A DNA stretch of 42,733 nt from Xylaria sp. FL1777 (Eukaryota; Ascomycota; Sordariomycetes; Xylariales; Xylariaceae), in NCBI GenBank assembly GCA_022578965.1, contig MU400790.1:1-42733 (forward strand). Direction: 5' to 3'. Made by a program: the position numbers and the translations under genes. Every line of letters begins with the position of its first letter. The first letter of the stretch is position 1. The notes under the pieces are model-generated. The model ran no database searches. It was not told the DNA's origin and was given only the letters and a program-made list of their open reading frames with translations. Below, piece by piece: positions 11,221 to 22,481 of the stretch.

Positions 11221-13226
11221 CTATGACTCTCTAACGTCTATTTTCTTCTCATCCTCGCCGGCATTTCCACCGATCACCTTGCCCTTAACGCCCTGTTTGA
11301 TATCATCCAGCTTGTAATTCCGCATGAGGAACGACAGCAGCACGAGCGGCGCGCAGAGCGCAACGGCGATGGTGAGCAGGACCTCCATCGTCTCCTGATA
11401 GCTCCTGTTGATCGCCATGCGCTCCGGCGAGCTGGCCGGGTACGTGGCGTAGTCGCTGGCCACGGTGACGTCTCCGAAGATGGTGTGGGCCTGGGCGGCC
11501 ACGTCGGCCGGGAGGTACTGCGACAGCTTGGAGGGCACGAGCTGCGTCCACACGGCGCCGGAGATGGCGGCCCCCACGGCTCCGCCGATCTCCACGAGCG
11601 TCAGATACACGGCTGTCGCGGCCGCTACTTGCTGGTGGCTCGCCGAGGCCTGCACCCCGAGCTGCGCCGGCACGTTCAGCATGCCGCCGCCGATGCCGAC
11701 GGCGATCTGCGTCCCCACCAGCGACCCGACGCTCGCGTCCATGGTGCGGTAGCGGATCATGAGGCCGACGCCGAGCAGGTAGATCAGCGCGCCCGACGTC
11801 ACGAAGTACTTGTAGTGCCGCGTGTACTTGATCAGCAGCGACACGACTATGGCCGTCACCGTCGACGAGAACGAGAACACCTGCGTGATGTGGCCCGCCG
11901 CGGCGATCGATTGGTGCTGCACGACGAGGAGGTACGAATAGAAATAGGGCTGGACTGAGAGGTAGAAGACCACTAGATTATTATATACATGTATTAGTGC
12001 ACTTCGTCTCTTTTGTCATAAACGAACGGAGTGGGCACGGGATTCTGGGGGGTGTCGATGGATGTTTTGATTTGACTCACTGAAGTAGAAGAACCCAACG
12101 GCGCAGCCCGCGCAGAAGGTCCGCGACTTGAGCAGCTCGAGAGGGATCAGAGGGTGCGGGGCGAGCTTCTTCGAGCCCTCCCAGAAGGGGAACACGACGA
12201 GCAACACGGCGCCGACGACGATGAGCGCGATGATGGTGGCGCTGTGCCAGCCGCCCGGCGTCGTCTTCGTCAAGGTCAGAGGCACCAGGATGAGGGCGAA
12301 TGAGGCGCTGAGAAGTAAGATGCCGCCGATGTCGAGTTGGTTCCAGAGCGCGACGACGACGGCCAGGGGGCCGCCCTCGGCGAACTTGCGCTTCTTGGGC
12401 TGGAGCCCCAGCTTCTTGGCGCGGCGGCCGTTGAGGAACAGCGTCAGCGCGAGCGGGAGGAAAACCACGGGCAGGATGATGGCCCAGATGCCGTAGGCCC
12501 AGCGCCAGGTCGAAGTGGCGACGATGGCGCCGCCGATGATGGAGCCGATCCAAGTCGTCACGAGGAAAGGAGTGTCAGGGAGACTGGAGAAGAGGGCTCG
12601 GTTCGGCATGTCGCTTGTGTCGGCGATGAAGACCTGCTGCAGGATTTGAAGACCCGTGGATCCTGCAGAGTAGAAAATCTGGGCCGCCGCGAACGCCTGG
12701 ACGTTCGCCGACGCAGCCATCTGGATATAGCCCAGGACGTACAAGACGATGCAGATGGTGAAGGCCTCGAGACGACCGAAGACGTCGGCAATCTTCGCCA
12801 TGGGCGGCTTGATCACAGCTACAAGGAGGGGGTCGGGTCAGTCGCGGGCTCTTCTGCTGGCTATCTCATCTGATGGGAAAGCGAGATTCCAGACCTACCG
12901 TTGACGACGCCCTGAACGACGTAGACGGTGGCGAGGAGCGAATGGCTGCTGAACGAGCTCGTCGCGAAGGCCACAACGGAATATGTCACCTGGCCCTCGA
13001 GGGAGGTCGTGAAAGCCATGAGGAAGAGGCCGCAATACGCCGCAATCAGTCCCCATTTCGACCAGGTCATCGATATAGCCTCCATCGCCCTGACACCCTC
13101 CTGAGTCTCTTCCGAGCCAGTGGATACAGGTCGCTCGCCATCATGGACAGCGTCGGGCCTACCCTTCGCCTCATCGCTCGGTGCCCTGAAGCTGTCGGCG
13201 ACATCGCCCATCTTCTCGTCCGTCAT
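11221..13226 (-). CDS. MFS siderophore-iron transporter, MirB/Sit1 type
   Basis: Exons on the minus strand are 13226-12899, 12818-12081 and 11972-11221, giving 605 aa; introns of 80 and 108 nt have GTAGGT and GTGAGT donors and restore VVNAVIKPPMAKIADVFGR and GFFYFMVFYLSVQPYF. A hydrophilic N-terminus of about 55 residues precedes many hydrophobic segments; the family has 14 membrane spans. Diagnostic stretches are TSLEGQVTYSVV (about 74-85), the KIADVFGRLEAF loop after span 2, and FIADTSD. The family imports ferric siderophores by proton symport at the plasma membrane (TAFC, ferrichrome, coprogen or bacterial siderophores); the substrate cannot be told from sequence here. A perfect iron-GATA-factor site lies about 245 bp upstream, which suggests repression under iron sufficiency. 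The gene converges on the Utp16-like gene, leaving 227 bp. Confidence 0.9.
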
Positions 13227-13467
13227 GTCGATCGATTTGAAAGACGGAAACCCCCACTACAAGGAGCCGAATGAGTCAATTGCCTATAATGGGAGTATGA
13301 GATTGCAATTGAGCGCAGCGAACCTAACACGGGTTGCACACAGCAAGCGAGAATGAGGGCGTCAGCGAGCGAGCTGCTGTGCTCCGCTCTGCTACATACA
13401 TATGTTGAAAAGGTACGTGTAAGCCGTTGTCGCGGTCGGGTCGATTTTCGATATAACCAAAAAGAGT

Positions 13468-13476
13468 TTATCTGAT
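13468..13476 (-). promoter_or_regulatory. ATCAGATAA, iron-responsive GATA factor site
   Basis: The plus strand reads TTATCTGAT, so the gene's strand reads ATCAGATAA, an exact match to the ATCWGATAA site bound by fungal iron-regulatory GATA repressors (SRE/SreA/Urbs1 family). It lies 242-250 bp upstream of the transporter start codon. In roughly 1 kb of random DNA about 0.015 matches are expected. Confidence 0.65.
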
Positions 13477-13609
13477 CAACGCTACGTAGTACTAAGCTAC
13501 CATATCAGACCCGAACTATAAAGGATCTATCCATCCCATCTGCTGTACATATGTGCGCTAGAATACTATACTAGGACGACAAGGCCATCGCTGCAATAGG
13601 TAGGTATCC

Positions 13610-13676
13610 TACGCAGTATGAAGTAATGAAAAACAGAGCTCGATCTGTCGAGCCACTAATAAGTCAGTACTGCGTA
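13610..13676. repeat. Inverted pair of TACGCAGTA motifs
   Basis: TACGCAGTA at 13610-13618 and its reverse complement TACTGCGTA at 13668-13676 face each other with starts 58 bp apart. A second pair with nearly the same offset (59 bp) occurs at 22051-22118. Similarity does not extend clearly beyond the 9-mers. Confidence 0.75.
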
Positions 13677-14984
13677 TTAGCTGCATCGAATCGTATCCGT
13701 ACCTTGCGAAGCACTTGGCATTTACCACCAAAAAGATACGGACTAACCCTAGCGTAACCGCTCGTCGGGAAGGGCGAGCTTGGTGCCACGGCCTAGTCTA
13801 GATAGGTAGTTATGTGCCGGGACAAGTGGGGGGAAAAGAAAAAAACGGTCGGCATCGCCGCCGTACAACGGTCTCGGCATGACATAAGAGGTACTCAGAC
13901 TAGCTCCCCTCGAAAAACCAGCCCTATCGTTTCCGCTGTGGTAAGTGTTGAGAAATAGTAGGTTATCAACATATAAGATCTGATTACGGCTCTATATCTT
14001 GGATGGAAACAGTCTGCTGATAGAATGAGTGTTCACGCATAAACTTACACCCTTAATTTGCGACGATTTCTTCTACCACTAATTCAAGTTAGCCAAGGTC
14101 CTGTCCAATTAGGAGATGAACTTGAAAGGATTTAAAAGTTTTTCATTCTAGCTGATCCTAATATATCAACTACACTACACTACACTAAGTGTACCTTCGA
14201 CAGTTACGCGTAAATTCTTTAGACTAATCTACCAAACTAAGCAAGGAATAGTATTAGGATGAGGAATTTAGATCCTGCCATTCTGATTAGGCTCAACAAT
14301 GTCCCACGATAAGCAAACATCAGATGTTATGTAGTCGAATATAAGCTGTGTGATAATCCGTAAGTTGAAAAACTAGTTTAGTCGTACATTCATACATAAT
14401 ATATAAAATAATGAATAGGTGAATACATGCCATTGCAGACGGTTCCCTCGTCGTCCTATGTCCAGTTATCCTAACCCCCGCCGCCTGACACACCTCCGCA
14501 ACACTTCCACAGTACTGCTTTTTCGAGGTTAAAGGAAAAGTATAAAGAAAATGATCGCGCCGTTCCTTCCGATAAAGACCTGAATCCATAGGCTTTTCCA
14601 GTAACCCAACCGCTACGCTGCGCTATCCTATGATGGCAAAAGGGCCGCAAACGCTGAACTAGCATTGCGGCAATGGAAGAGAACAAAATTGGTATCTTGA
14701 AGCTGTCGTAAATAAAAGTACCCGGGGTGCAATGCACAAGAACTGCCTGACTAGGCCCCCGAAACGAAAGAAGAGCAAGAACAAAAAAGATCCTGGGTGT
14801 ATAGGACTGATATCGATCAAAAAAAAAATCTTCGTAGATGGTATAAATAATAGTCAAAAAGATCGGTTCGTGGAGGCTTCGTCCCGAACATAATCTCTTA
14901 GAAAATCGCCGGCCAGGTATATGCGCTGCAAAACTCCAGTGTAAATGGACGAAATAATTTAGAAGAACGGACTGCAACGATCGA

Positions 14985-17900
14985 TCAGGATTCTTCGATA
15001 ATCCCCTCGCCGCCAGCCCCGCCCTCTTCCCTCCATTCACGACTTCTTTCTGTTAAACGTTTCACACCACCAACCCTCGAGGCCCATAGGCCCTCGATAG
15101 GTGTGCGGAATGTGAAAGCCCGCTGGCTGCTAATGACACCGATGGCTTGAAGGACGGCTTTGCGGCTGTCACGGCTGAATACGGCAGGGTGGTTGATCCA
15201 TTCTAGACTGGCCTCAAGTTCGGCGTCCAAGGCGGAAACTGTGACGGCATCTACCGCGACTGAGTTGGTCAAAGCCAACCCGTCATTTGACCGGCTGCGT
15301 GGAATTGGTTGTGTATATCCAGTGGTTCCCCCTGAGGAGTTCGCTGAAGCGGTTGGTGAAGGCGTGTGTTTCCGATCGGGTGTACCAGTGGGTGACGGAT
15401 CTAAGCCCGGGTGTGGAGTAGAAGGATTGGACTGCTTACCCGGCAAGGGTGGGACAGGCCCAGCAGGGACCGGTGGTAATCCTCCTTTCCCGAGCCCCTT
15501 TAGAATGGAACGTGTTTCATTTAGCAGTGTGTGGGCGCGCTCGTGTTGACCCCTAGCGACAAGTGTCAGAGCTCGAGTGAGCATGTCCGACGTCAACAGT
15601 TCCATGCGTCGCTGGACGATATGGGGATGTGGAGGAATCGGGGGGTTATTCGCCCAAGAAGCCTTTTTCGGGTTGCCGATAGCTGGAAGGATGGTGATGG
15701 CTAACAAAGACGGCCTAGGCAAATGCATCATTGTACCATCTCGCAAAATATCTCCCCAGACTAGATCTGCTTGGATTAGAGGGACTTCCTCTACCGAGAT
15801 TGCCCTCTGGTCATCATGGTCCATTGGCCCACCTAGAGCTTCTAGTCCGGAAACAATGGTCTCCCAGGGGTCTTGGGGGAGTTGCTCTTGGGAGGACGTG
15901 TCAGGTACAATTACTAATTGTACAAGAATATCTCGCTTGTCGCCGAATCGTAGATCGCCCAGTGAAGCTTCGGCATCCCGACCTGTAGCACGTTTGGTAA
16001 TCTGGAGCGCACCACTAATTTTGTGAAATCTCGCTGGCGAGCCCTCCGGTAGCTTGAGCTTGAGCTTCACGTTTTGGTGGGACAGTGACTGCACAGAACC
16101 AAGGCAACCAGCCAGGCACTCACGAAGCATCATCCAATCTTTAACATAGGTATATGATGCCTTTGTCCGGCTAGATAATTCGATCATTGTGTCCGGTTTG
16201 TGTGTCATTCCGAGCCCAAAGGAGTGTATTGTGATTCTGTTCCTAGTTAGCAGATACTCTCAAGAATGGGAGGATGTTCTTACTTGGCAGCTTCAGCTCG
16301 TGAAACAACGAAGTCGACGCTATCAGCATCAGATGTAGATGCATCGCTAATAAGCATGATAGTCGCGATCGGATTGTTGTATTTACGTTGCATCAGCAGA
16401 TCCATAGCAACATTAGCCCCCTCCACGACATCTGCCCGGTGGCTTTTCTGTCCAACCGGCTTGATTGAGCTGAGGACGTTATTCCATCCTTGCCATGCCT
16501 TCGTTGTCATTCCCACAATGGGAACACCACCCCCACCTGATCCGAAAGTGACCAAACCCATTCGATCACGTTCCCCCAGTGTATTAACCATAAATTTTAA
16601 CGCATCTCGGACAAGGTTGATTTTTACCCCTTGCATGGAGGATGAGATGGGCACCACAACAACTACATCGATTGGTACATGGAAGGATGACAATGGGCTT
16701 CTAGTGAAGGTCGTATATTCGGTTGGTGCCGTAGTGACAGACTTAGGACCACCCCATGATGATGAAGCGAGCGAAGAAACCCGTTGAGGACGTGTGCCTC
16801 GAGCCCAGTCTTCCTCATCAGTCTCCGAGGTTTCAGCTCGATCGCGTTCAAATGCTGGGCTTCTTACGGGCGATCCCTCCACCGCATTCAGATCAAGGAG
16901 AGCCTGCTGCCAAAGCTTCAACTGGTTGCGATTATCAAAACGTAGGTGAAACTGAGGAAGCTCAGCAACCGAAAGGCTCAAGGTCAGAATGTTCTCATCA
17001 ACTACAACACATTAGATCCCGTTTTAATCTTAGAAGTGAGAAAATCTTACCAGTACCAATTTCCATGACCTCATTGAGGTGCTTCTTGATGAGAATAGAG
17101 CCCTTCAAAGTACACTTTGTCGTTTTTCTTGGCATTCCATTCTCATCCCATTGTTGTGCGTTCGGTGGGATTTTCTTCTCCTTCACACATATCAACATTT
17201 CAGCAAATAGAAAGCATTCCAATTCTTGCCACGAAATTTTGTCCTTTCCAACTCGCAAAGTGCCGTAGAGCCGAAGTTTGCCAAACCTACTCATCATTAG
17301 CAATAACAATCAATTGCCATGCAAGGCATATATATATGTTTGTGTGTGTATAAACAACTCACCGATTGAACTCTAGCCCATGCCAATTATCTACCTTGTT
17401 TCGCAGGGTTTCGGTCATCTGTTCCAGAACCCCTGGCGATTCATATGGGTAAAAACGTGGCTGAGTATTCCGAGCCGGCGATGGTGGTCTTGGTGGACTG
17501 AAAGCTTCCTCAACTCGCATTTGTGGCATCGGAGTTGGCATTCCTAGATCTTCGGGGTCCGGTCTCCATTTATTGTCCGCAACCTCCACCGTTACAAGAC
17601 ATGTAAGAGTCTGCTGTTGTCGGGAGCGATTTATAGTTGGAAATTCTGATCGTACTGTAACAGAAGGTGCTGGGATTGGATTACGAGTGATGGCCCTCGG
17701 GCTACCTGGTGTCGTTTCCATAGCCTGTAAATCGTAGTCGTGACGGCGAGGGGGTGGTCCGCTTTGCGTGGTCTCTGGATAGCCTCCAGAAGACGCAACT
17801 CCCGTCGCTTCGCTATCGCTACGACCGTGGCCTCGGCTGCCCGCATACCCATCCCGCCCTTCTCGAACATGGCTCCTTGTCACACTCTCGCGGCCATTGC

Positions 17901-18761
17901 TGGGCAAAGACCGCGCATTTGACTCTCCGCTTGGCGGCCGTCCCGGTTGACTTTCCCAGGTTGTGGGCGTCGGAGTAGTCACTGATCTGTTGTCGCTTAT
18001 GGACGTAGAGCGCACCATGCTCGTTATTTTTTCTTTTGACCATTGTCAGTCACTCATAATCCCGTAAATCAAAAATACTTATTTTCCTTACCTATATCTA
18101 AGACATTGCCCCCACGACTAGTGTCTAAGTGTAAGGGTGCATTACACGAGGGGCAATATTGAGAGTCGAACTCTTTAATAAACTCATAAAAGCAAGCCTC
18201 GTGGGAGACATGTGAACACGAAAATTGGAGTATTCTCTCCCCGCGCAGTGTATGCTCAAGAGGCTCTTCACAGACAGCGCATTCGCTGCCAACAAAGGTC
18301 CTTTCCCGCCTGTTACGGCCCCTATCTGCATTCATCATGCCAGACATTGTAGGGTTATGGCGTACAGTATCCCTCGAGGTCGTGGAGCCTCTCGAGACGG
18401 AAGACCGATGGGATGGTGCGCGATGAGGCGACTGACGATAAGACGCTCCAAGTAGATGGCCTAAGGAGATTAAGGTAATTAGCAATGCGCAGTCATAAGT
18501 AAGACAGGGTGGGCGGGTGATGAGGTGTCTTGGAAGGTTCGAGGCATCTAGTGGCAACAAATGGCTGGTATATGGAGCGCAGTCCTTACTCTGTTCTGTA
18601 TAAGATGGGCCACTGTTAGTACTGGCCCAGTCCTCTTGTTTCTTGCGCTGAGATCGGAGCGAACGTGAGTCGGCGGGGCTGAACAGGCTGAGTTCCCGCA
18701 AGGCCGAAACCTGACCCTCAAGAAACCGGTGCTCCTTGGACGAGGATCGATTACCAAACAT
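14985..18761 (-). CDS. Far1/Ste5-type pheromone MAPK scaffold (RING-PH-VWA)
   Basis: Six exons on the minus strand (18761-18590, 18460-18092, 18032-17363, 17286-17051, 17001-16284, 16236-14985) encode 1138 aa; every join is phase-consistent. Domains: RING-H2 at 118-163 (C118, C121, C139, H141, H144, C147, C160, C163), followed by LDIEKITSMVR; a disordered Ser/Pro/Arg stretch at 186-330; a PH domain at about 405-522 (FGKLRLYGTL... to LKLWQQALLDLN); and a von Willebrand A domain from about 591, with the downstream beta domain reaching about 885 (THKPDTMIELSSRTKASYTYV); then a Pro-rich tail. This order is that of yeast Ste5/Far1, which link the G-beta-gamma dimer and the Ste11-Ste7-Fus3 kinases at the membrane during mating. 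The VWA metal site is degenerate (PISSS instead of DxSxS). Intron 1 (129 nt) is a multiple of three and open, so its removal is uncertain. Intron 5 has two in-frame acceptors 6 nt apart. Confidence 0.85.
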
Positions 18762-18940
18762 GTGGCGATAGATACCGACAAGATAAGAGGTGTATAGCTA
18801 GTAAGAAAGACGAAGAAGGATGAATGCGGTATCAGAATGCAGATGCAGAATGCGTGGGTCGTCCAGAAGGTGGGTATAGAGGCAGTAGGATGATGTGCGA
18901 TCGGATACCGTCACACCTCGTCGGGCGCCCCCTGGAAGGC

Positions 18941-18947
18941 TGTTTCA
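18941..18947 (-). promoter_or_regulatory. Possible pheromone response element (TGAAACA)
   Basis: The plus strand reads TGTTTCA, giving TGAAACA on the scaffold gene's strand about 180 bp upstream of its ATG. TGAAACA is the core site of Ste12-type factors, which act at the end of the pathway a Far1/Ste5 scaffold serves. Only one copy is seen, and about 0.05 would be expected by chance in 400 bp, so the call is weak. Confidence 0.25.
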
Positions 18948-21900
18948 AAGGGTGGTATTCTCAATGCCGTAGCAGAGACGCTGGTGAAGGACGATGGCGT
19001 ATGTCCCAGCAAGAATGCTGTCGCAAGAAGGCGTGGTTTCGAATGACAGAAGAATCAGTATTTGTGTATGTGAAGGTGAAAGCATAGGTGTGCCTTGGTC
19101 GGGTCAGATAATCGTCGTCCTTGAGTGGCGATGTGAGAGTCCCAGTAAACGCTCCGAGGTAAGAAAGTAATCAGTCAGGTCAAACAAGGAGCGGTGGTGA
19201 CTGGCGATGAGTCGCATAAGCAACGAGTGGGAGCGAGCGGGCTTGCTGGAGGCACCAGCACAATGCTGTGTGCGCGCGCAAGACGATGAGGAATGGCCAA
19301 GTCCCTACACTATGGCTCGGGTCGGGCCAGGCTTATGGCGTTCCTTGCTGGTCAGAAAAGGGAAGAAAAATAAGTTTCAAGCCGGGCGGCTTTGGGCTGG
19401 GTGATGGCCTGAAAAGGGAGACGCCGTCCTCTCAACGGTTCTTCGGCTCCTGGCGCAAATTGCCCTGGTCTTTGTCTACGCAGTAGGTATTCAACTCACC
19501 CCCCCAGTCAGCAGCGGCGAGATACTTATACCGTGCCTGTTCTATACTAGCGTCCCAGTACCAGACAGGCACCGCCCTGTGCTCCCTGTCCTGCCCTGTC
19601 TAAGTGGGATATCCAATGGCCAATGGCTCGAGAGAGGTCCAGTAATAATAGGTTGGATTAATGCTTTCCGCAACAGCAGAGATACAGTGCACCACGACGA
19701 TTCTGCTGCGCATTTGACCAAAAAGCTGATGAGCGAGTGTGGCGATACTGACTCAAAGAAGCAAGGCAGCGAAGAAAGAAGACAAAGGACAAACAAGAGA
19801 TGCTTTGTAGTACATGGACAACCACGGCTCACAATCAATTGACCCCTTGGCGATGTGTTGACGTAGGAGATGGAAAGAAGGTTTTAGTTTGTATGCAGGT
19901 GTAGAGTCGAGACGGGAGGGCAGGTTTTCAACACTACCTGCGTATAGCTCTTACATTAATTCGCTTAGGTATCTATTATAGAGATAGTGCCTAATAGCGT
20001 AGGGGTACCACTTAAAGCCCACATGCCATACTTGCGCAGTGGTGTACAGACTTACCTGGTTAGGTACAATCCAGTACACATTATACCCTATGAGTCTATG
20101 ACCCTACTACCTCTGTAGATAATACCTGTTCTACTTAGCAATTAAGTAGGACCCTTGATCCCTCTCACATACAAGGTATAGCACCAAAGTACCCTACCTA
20201 TATGCACCTAGGTAGGGATTCCTGCATGTGGTCTGCCTTCCCCTTTTTGCTCTATACTGTACTATACTATACGCATACGTATACTAAGCTAGAGGTGATC
20301 ATAAGATGGCCTACTTAGTACCAATAGAATTTTCACACACACTTTACCTCAATCACTAACGATCTCTGTCATCTCAACTTTCATAAACTTAGTTCACAAT
20401 CCTGTTGCCGAGATTCATCCACTAACTAGTAACGCTAATGTAGGTACCTATCTATTAAATAGACTCACTAGGTACGCATATGGTCATCCTGGATGCTTTT
20501 AAGTCTACTTGCGTATGTATTGTACACTCAAGTACCTAGATACCTGTAGAGACCCGCCTTGTCACAAATCTTCTTCCTGCAGATGCTATACGTTAGAAAC
20601 ACTAACACAACTTTCCACTTCCAAAGGAGACCCGCGGTAGGCCATATACTGTGGGTACCTAATCTGCCTTTCCCTTTCTCACATGTGTCACTCACAATTT
20701 GGCCCATTTTTGAGGGGTCTGTGCCATGGTTAGCAAAGATGTACAGAGAGCAATTAACCAACCCCTCCCACACTCCTTAAGTACCTAGCATACAGTAAGT
20801 AGGTGCCCAAGCGACCTATCACTTCACTACCTAAGTAAATATCCAGGCTACCTACTGAGTAAGTACCTAGAGTAGTGTACGGGTACCTCCAAGTTATGCC
20901 ATTACCCAGAAGGATACAGACTTGAGTAACGTTATGGAGGTGATCACACACTACCATATAAACTGACGAGTGAAGATACATACTAGACAATCGGCTACGA
21001 CTTGTAATAGCCCGATATCTAATGTAGTGGTTGTAACCTCTTCTTTCAGGGAGACTCGGGTTGTGCGGCGAAGAATGCTTTACACTTCAATATCCGAGCC
21101 CGGCTCTCATCTAACGAGATATAAATCCGACCGGAGAAAATCCGCAGCTTTAGTTGTTACCCCCGGGCTACGGTCCGGGCGCACTATAGTCAAAACCCAG
21201 CGAAGGAGTCAAGTTTCAAGCAGTAAAGCAATATAGTGGCCTCTCTCGCCGGTGAGGTGGAAATCCCTACGAAGAGAGCATTCGGATCATGGTGATGACT
21301 AGTGACCACGGTGCTTACCGCTTTACAGCACATACGCAAGGCTTTAGATATTATTAGCTGTGATTATTCCAAGTCGATCGAGGCAAGGTTACGCAGAGCG
21401 ATGGCCAGCATCGCTCGGAGAAAATTCTACTATGCAAAGTAGATCAGCAATTGGAAGGCCATCAACGCGTAGGGCATGCATATCACTGGTGCACCCTCTG
21501 GTCCGGTTGCCCGGTTGCCACGTGTGAATACTTATTAATAAAGGGCACACATATTATCATCTTCAATTCATTTGATTTTTCTTATAGTAAATGACTCTAG
21601 TAAAAGCTGTTCAACACGTCGAAATCTCATAGAGAGTATTTAACCCTTACCTCCCCAATAAGACGCTGCAATATTATATACTACAAAAAGAAAAAAGACC
21701 ATGCATATAATGTCACTCATCAAACTTTACTTACTCTTACTTACGGTAAGTATAAGGCGAGGTATCACTTGCAAAGCAAACCCCTATTATGATCACAGGG
21801 CGTACTTCTGTACGCCTTTGCTGCTATGTAAGTGCTTATATATCGTGAGGAGAGCATCAAAAAAAATTATCCAGTACACTATGTAATTTACTAATCTACG

Positions 21901-22050
21901 TAGGTGTACAACACAAAACTACCTATTGCGTACCTTAGGGAGGTAGGTAACCAACACCCGGATTCCGGTATCAAATCAGATCGCTGCTTGGATTGACCCT
22001 GCTACTGGCCCTGCCAAGCCCTCTTGATGATCCCTTCCATCAGTGAAGTG

Positions 22051-22118
22051 TACGCAGTAGGTAGGTACCGGTATATGTCGGTACATACATACATACACAA
22101 TCTCATACATACTGCGTA
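22051..22118. repeat. Second inverted pair of TACGCAGTA motifs
   Basis: TACGCAGTA at 22051-22059 and TACTGCGTA at 22110-22118 face each other with starts 59 bp apart. Between them lie GGTACC, and ATAC/ATGT tetranucleotide repeats that could also pair. Confidence 0.75.
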
Positions 22119-22481
22119 TGTAATGTACGTATTTACCTACCTACTTCTACCTAGTACCAGGTAGTAGACTAATGCCGCGGAACCAACACCTGTAAGTGAT
22201 TCTAACCCTCTTGGTTAGGTAGTCTCGACAGTGTTCGTATGCTAGTCAATCTAATCCCCAGAACTTGAAACCTTCACCTTGGCTTGGTAGGTATTTTGAA
22301 CACCGACCTGCCCAATTGTACACAAATATATAACTTGCTATGCGGCAGGAAAGAAACCCCGCCACCGTCTCATCACATACTTAATATGTCGATCTATTAA
22401 TATCTCTTCCTATATGCACCGAACGATCCTTTGCAGCTATCACATACAGCCAGTGTAACCCTCAGCCACCACTATCGCTAC

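Larger units (their letters stand above)
13227..14984. other. Intergenic: transporter promoter and scaffold 3' flank
   Basis: This 1.76-kb stretch holds the promoter of the siderophore transporter at its left side and the terminator of the Far1/Ste5-like gene at its right. Visible signals are ATCAGATAA (minus strand, 13468-13476), a TGAGTCA bZIP-type site at 13272-13278, an inverted TACGCAGTA pair (13610-13676) and a short CTACA repeat near 14168-14188. The 189-codon minus frame at 14471-15040 has no recognisable features and overlaps the scaffold gene's end in another frame. Confidence 0.5.
18762..22481. other. Gene-poor intergenic region with palindromic motifs
   Basis: About 3.7 kb separates the scaffold gene's start from the monooxygenase's stop. 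The left kilobase (to about 19.85 kb) has coding-like composition but only short frames on both strands, and probably forms the scaffold promoter and leader. From about 19.9 kb rightwards the DNA is crowded with GTAC/CTAG palindromes such as CACCTAGGTA (20205-20214) and TAGGTACCTA (about 20442-20451), ACAT tetranucleotide runs near 22083-22096, and three exact TACGCAGTA motifs (19477, 22051, 22110). I see no gene, tRNA or recognisable transposon. Confidence 0.5.

Noticed and set aside
14471..15040. 189-codon minus frame overlapping the scaffold gene's 3' end
   Set aside because: It runs in a different frame from the clear scaffold exon and has no recognisable protein features.
22083..22096. 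Telomere-like repeat
   Set aside because: The unit is ACAT, not TTAGGG/CCCTAA; an ordinary microsatellite.
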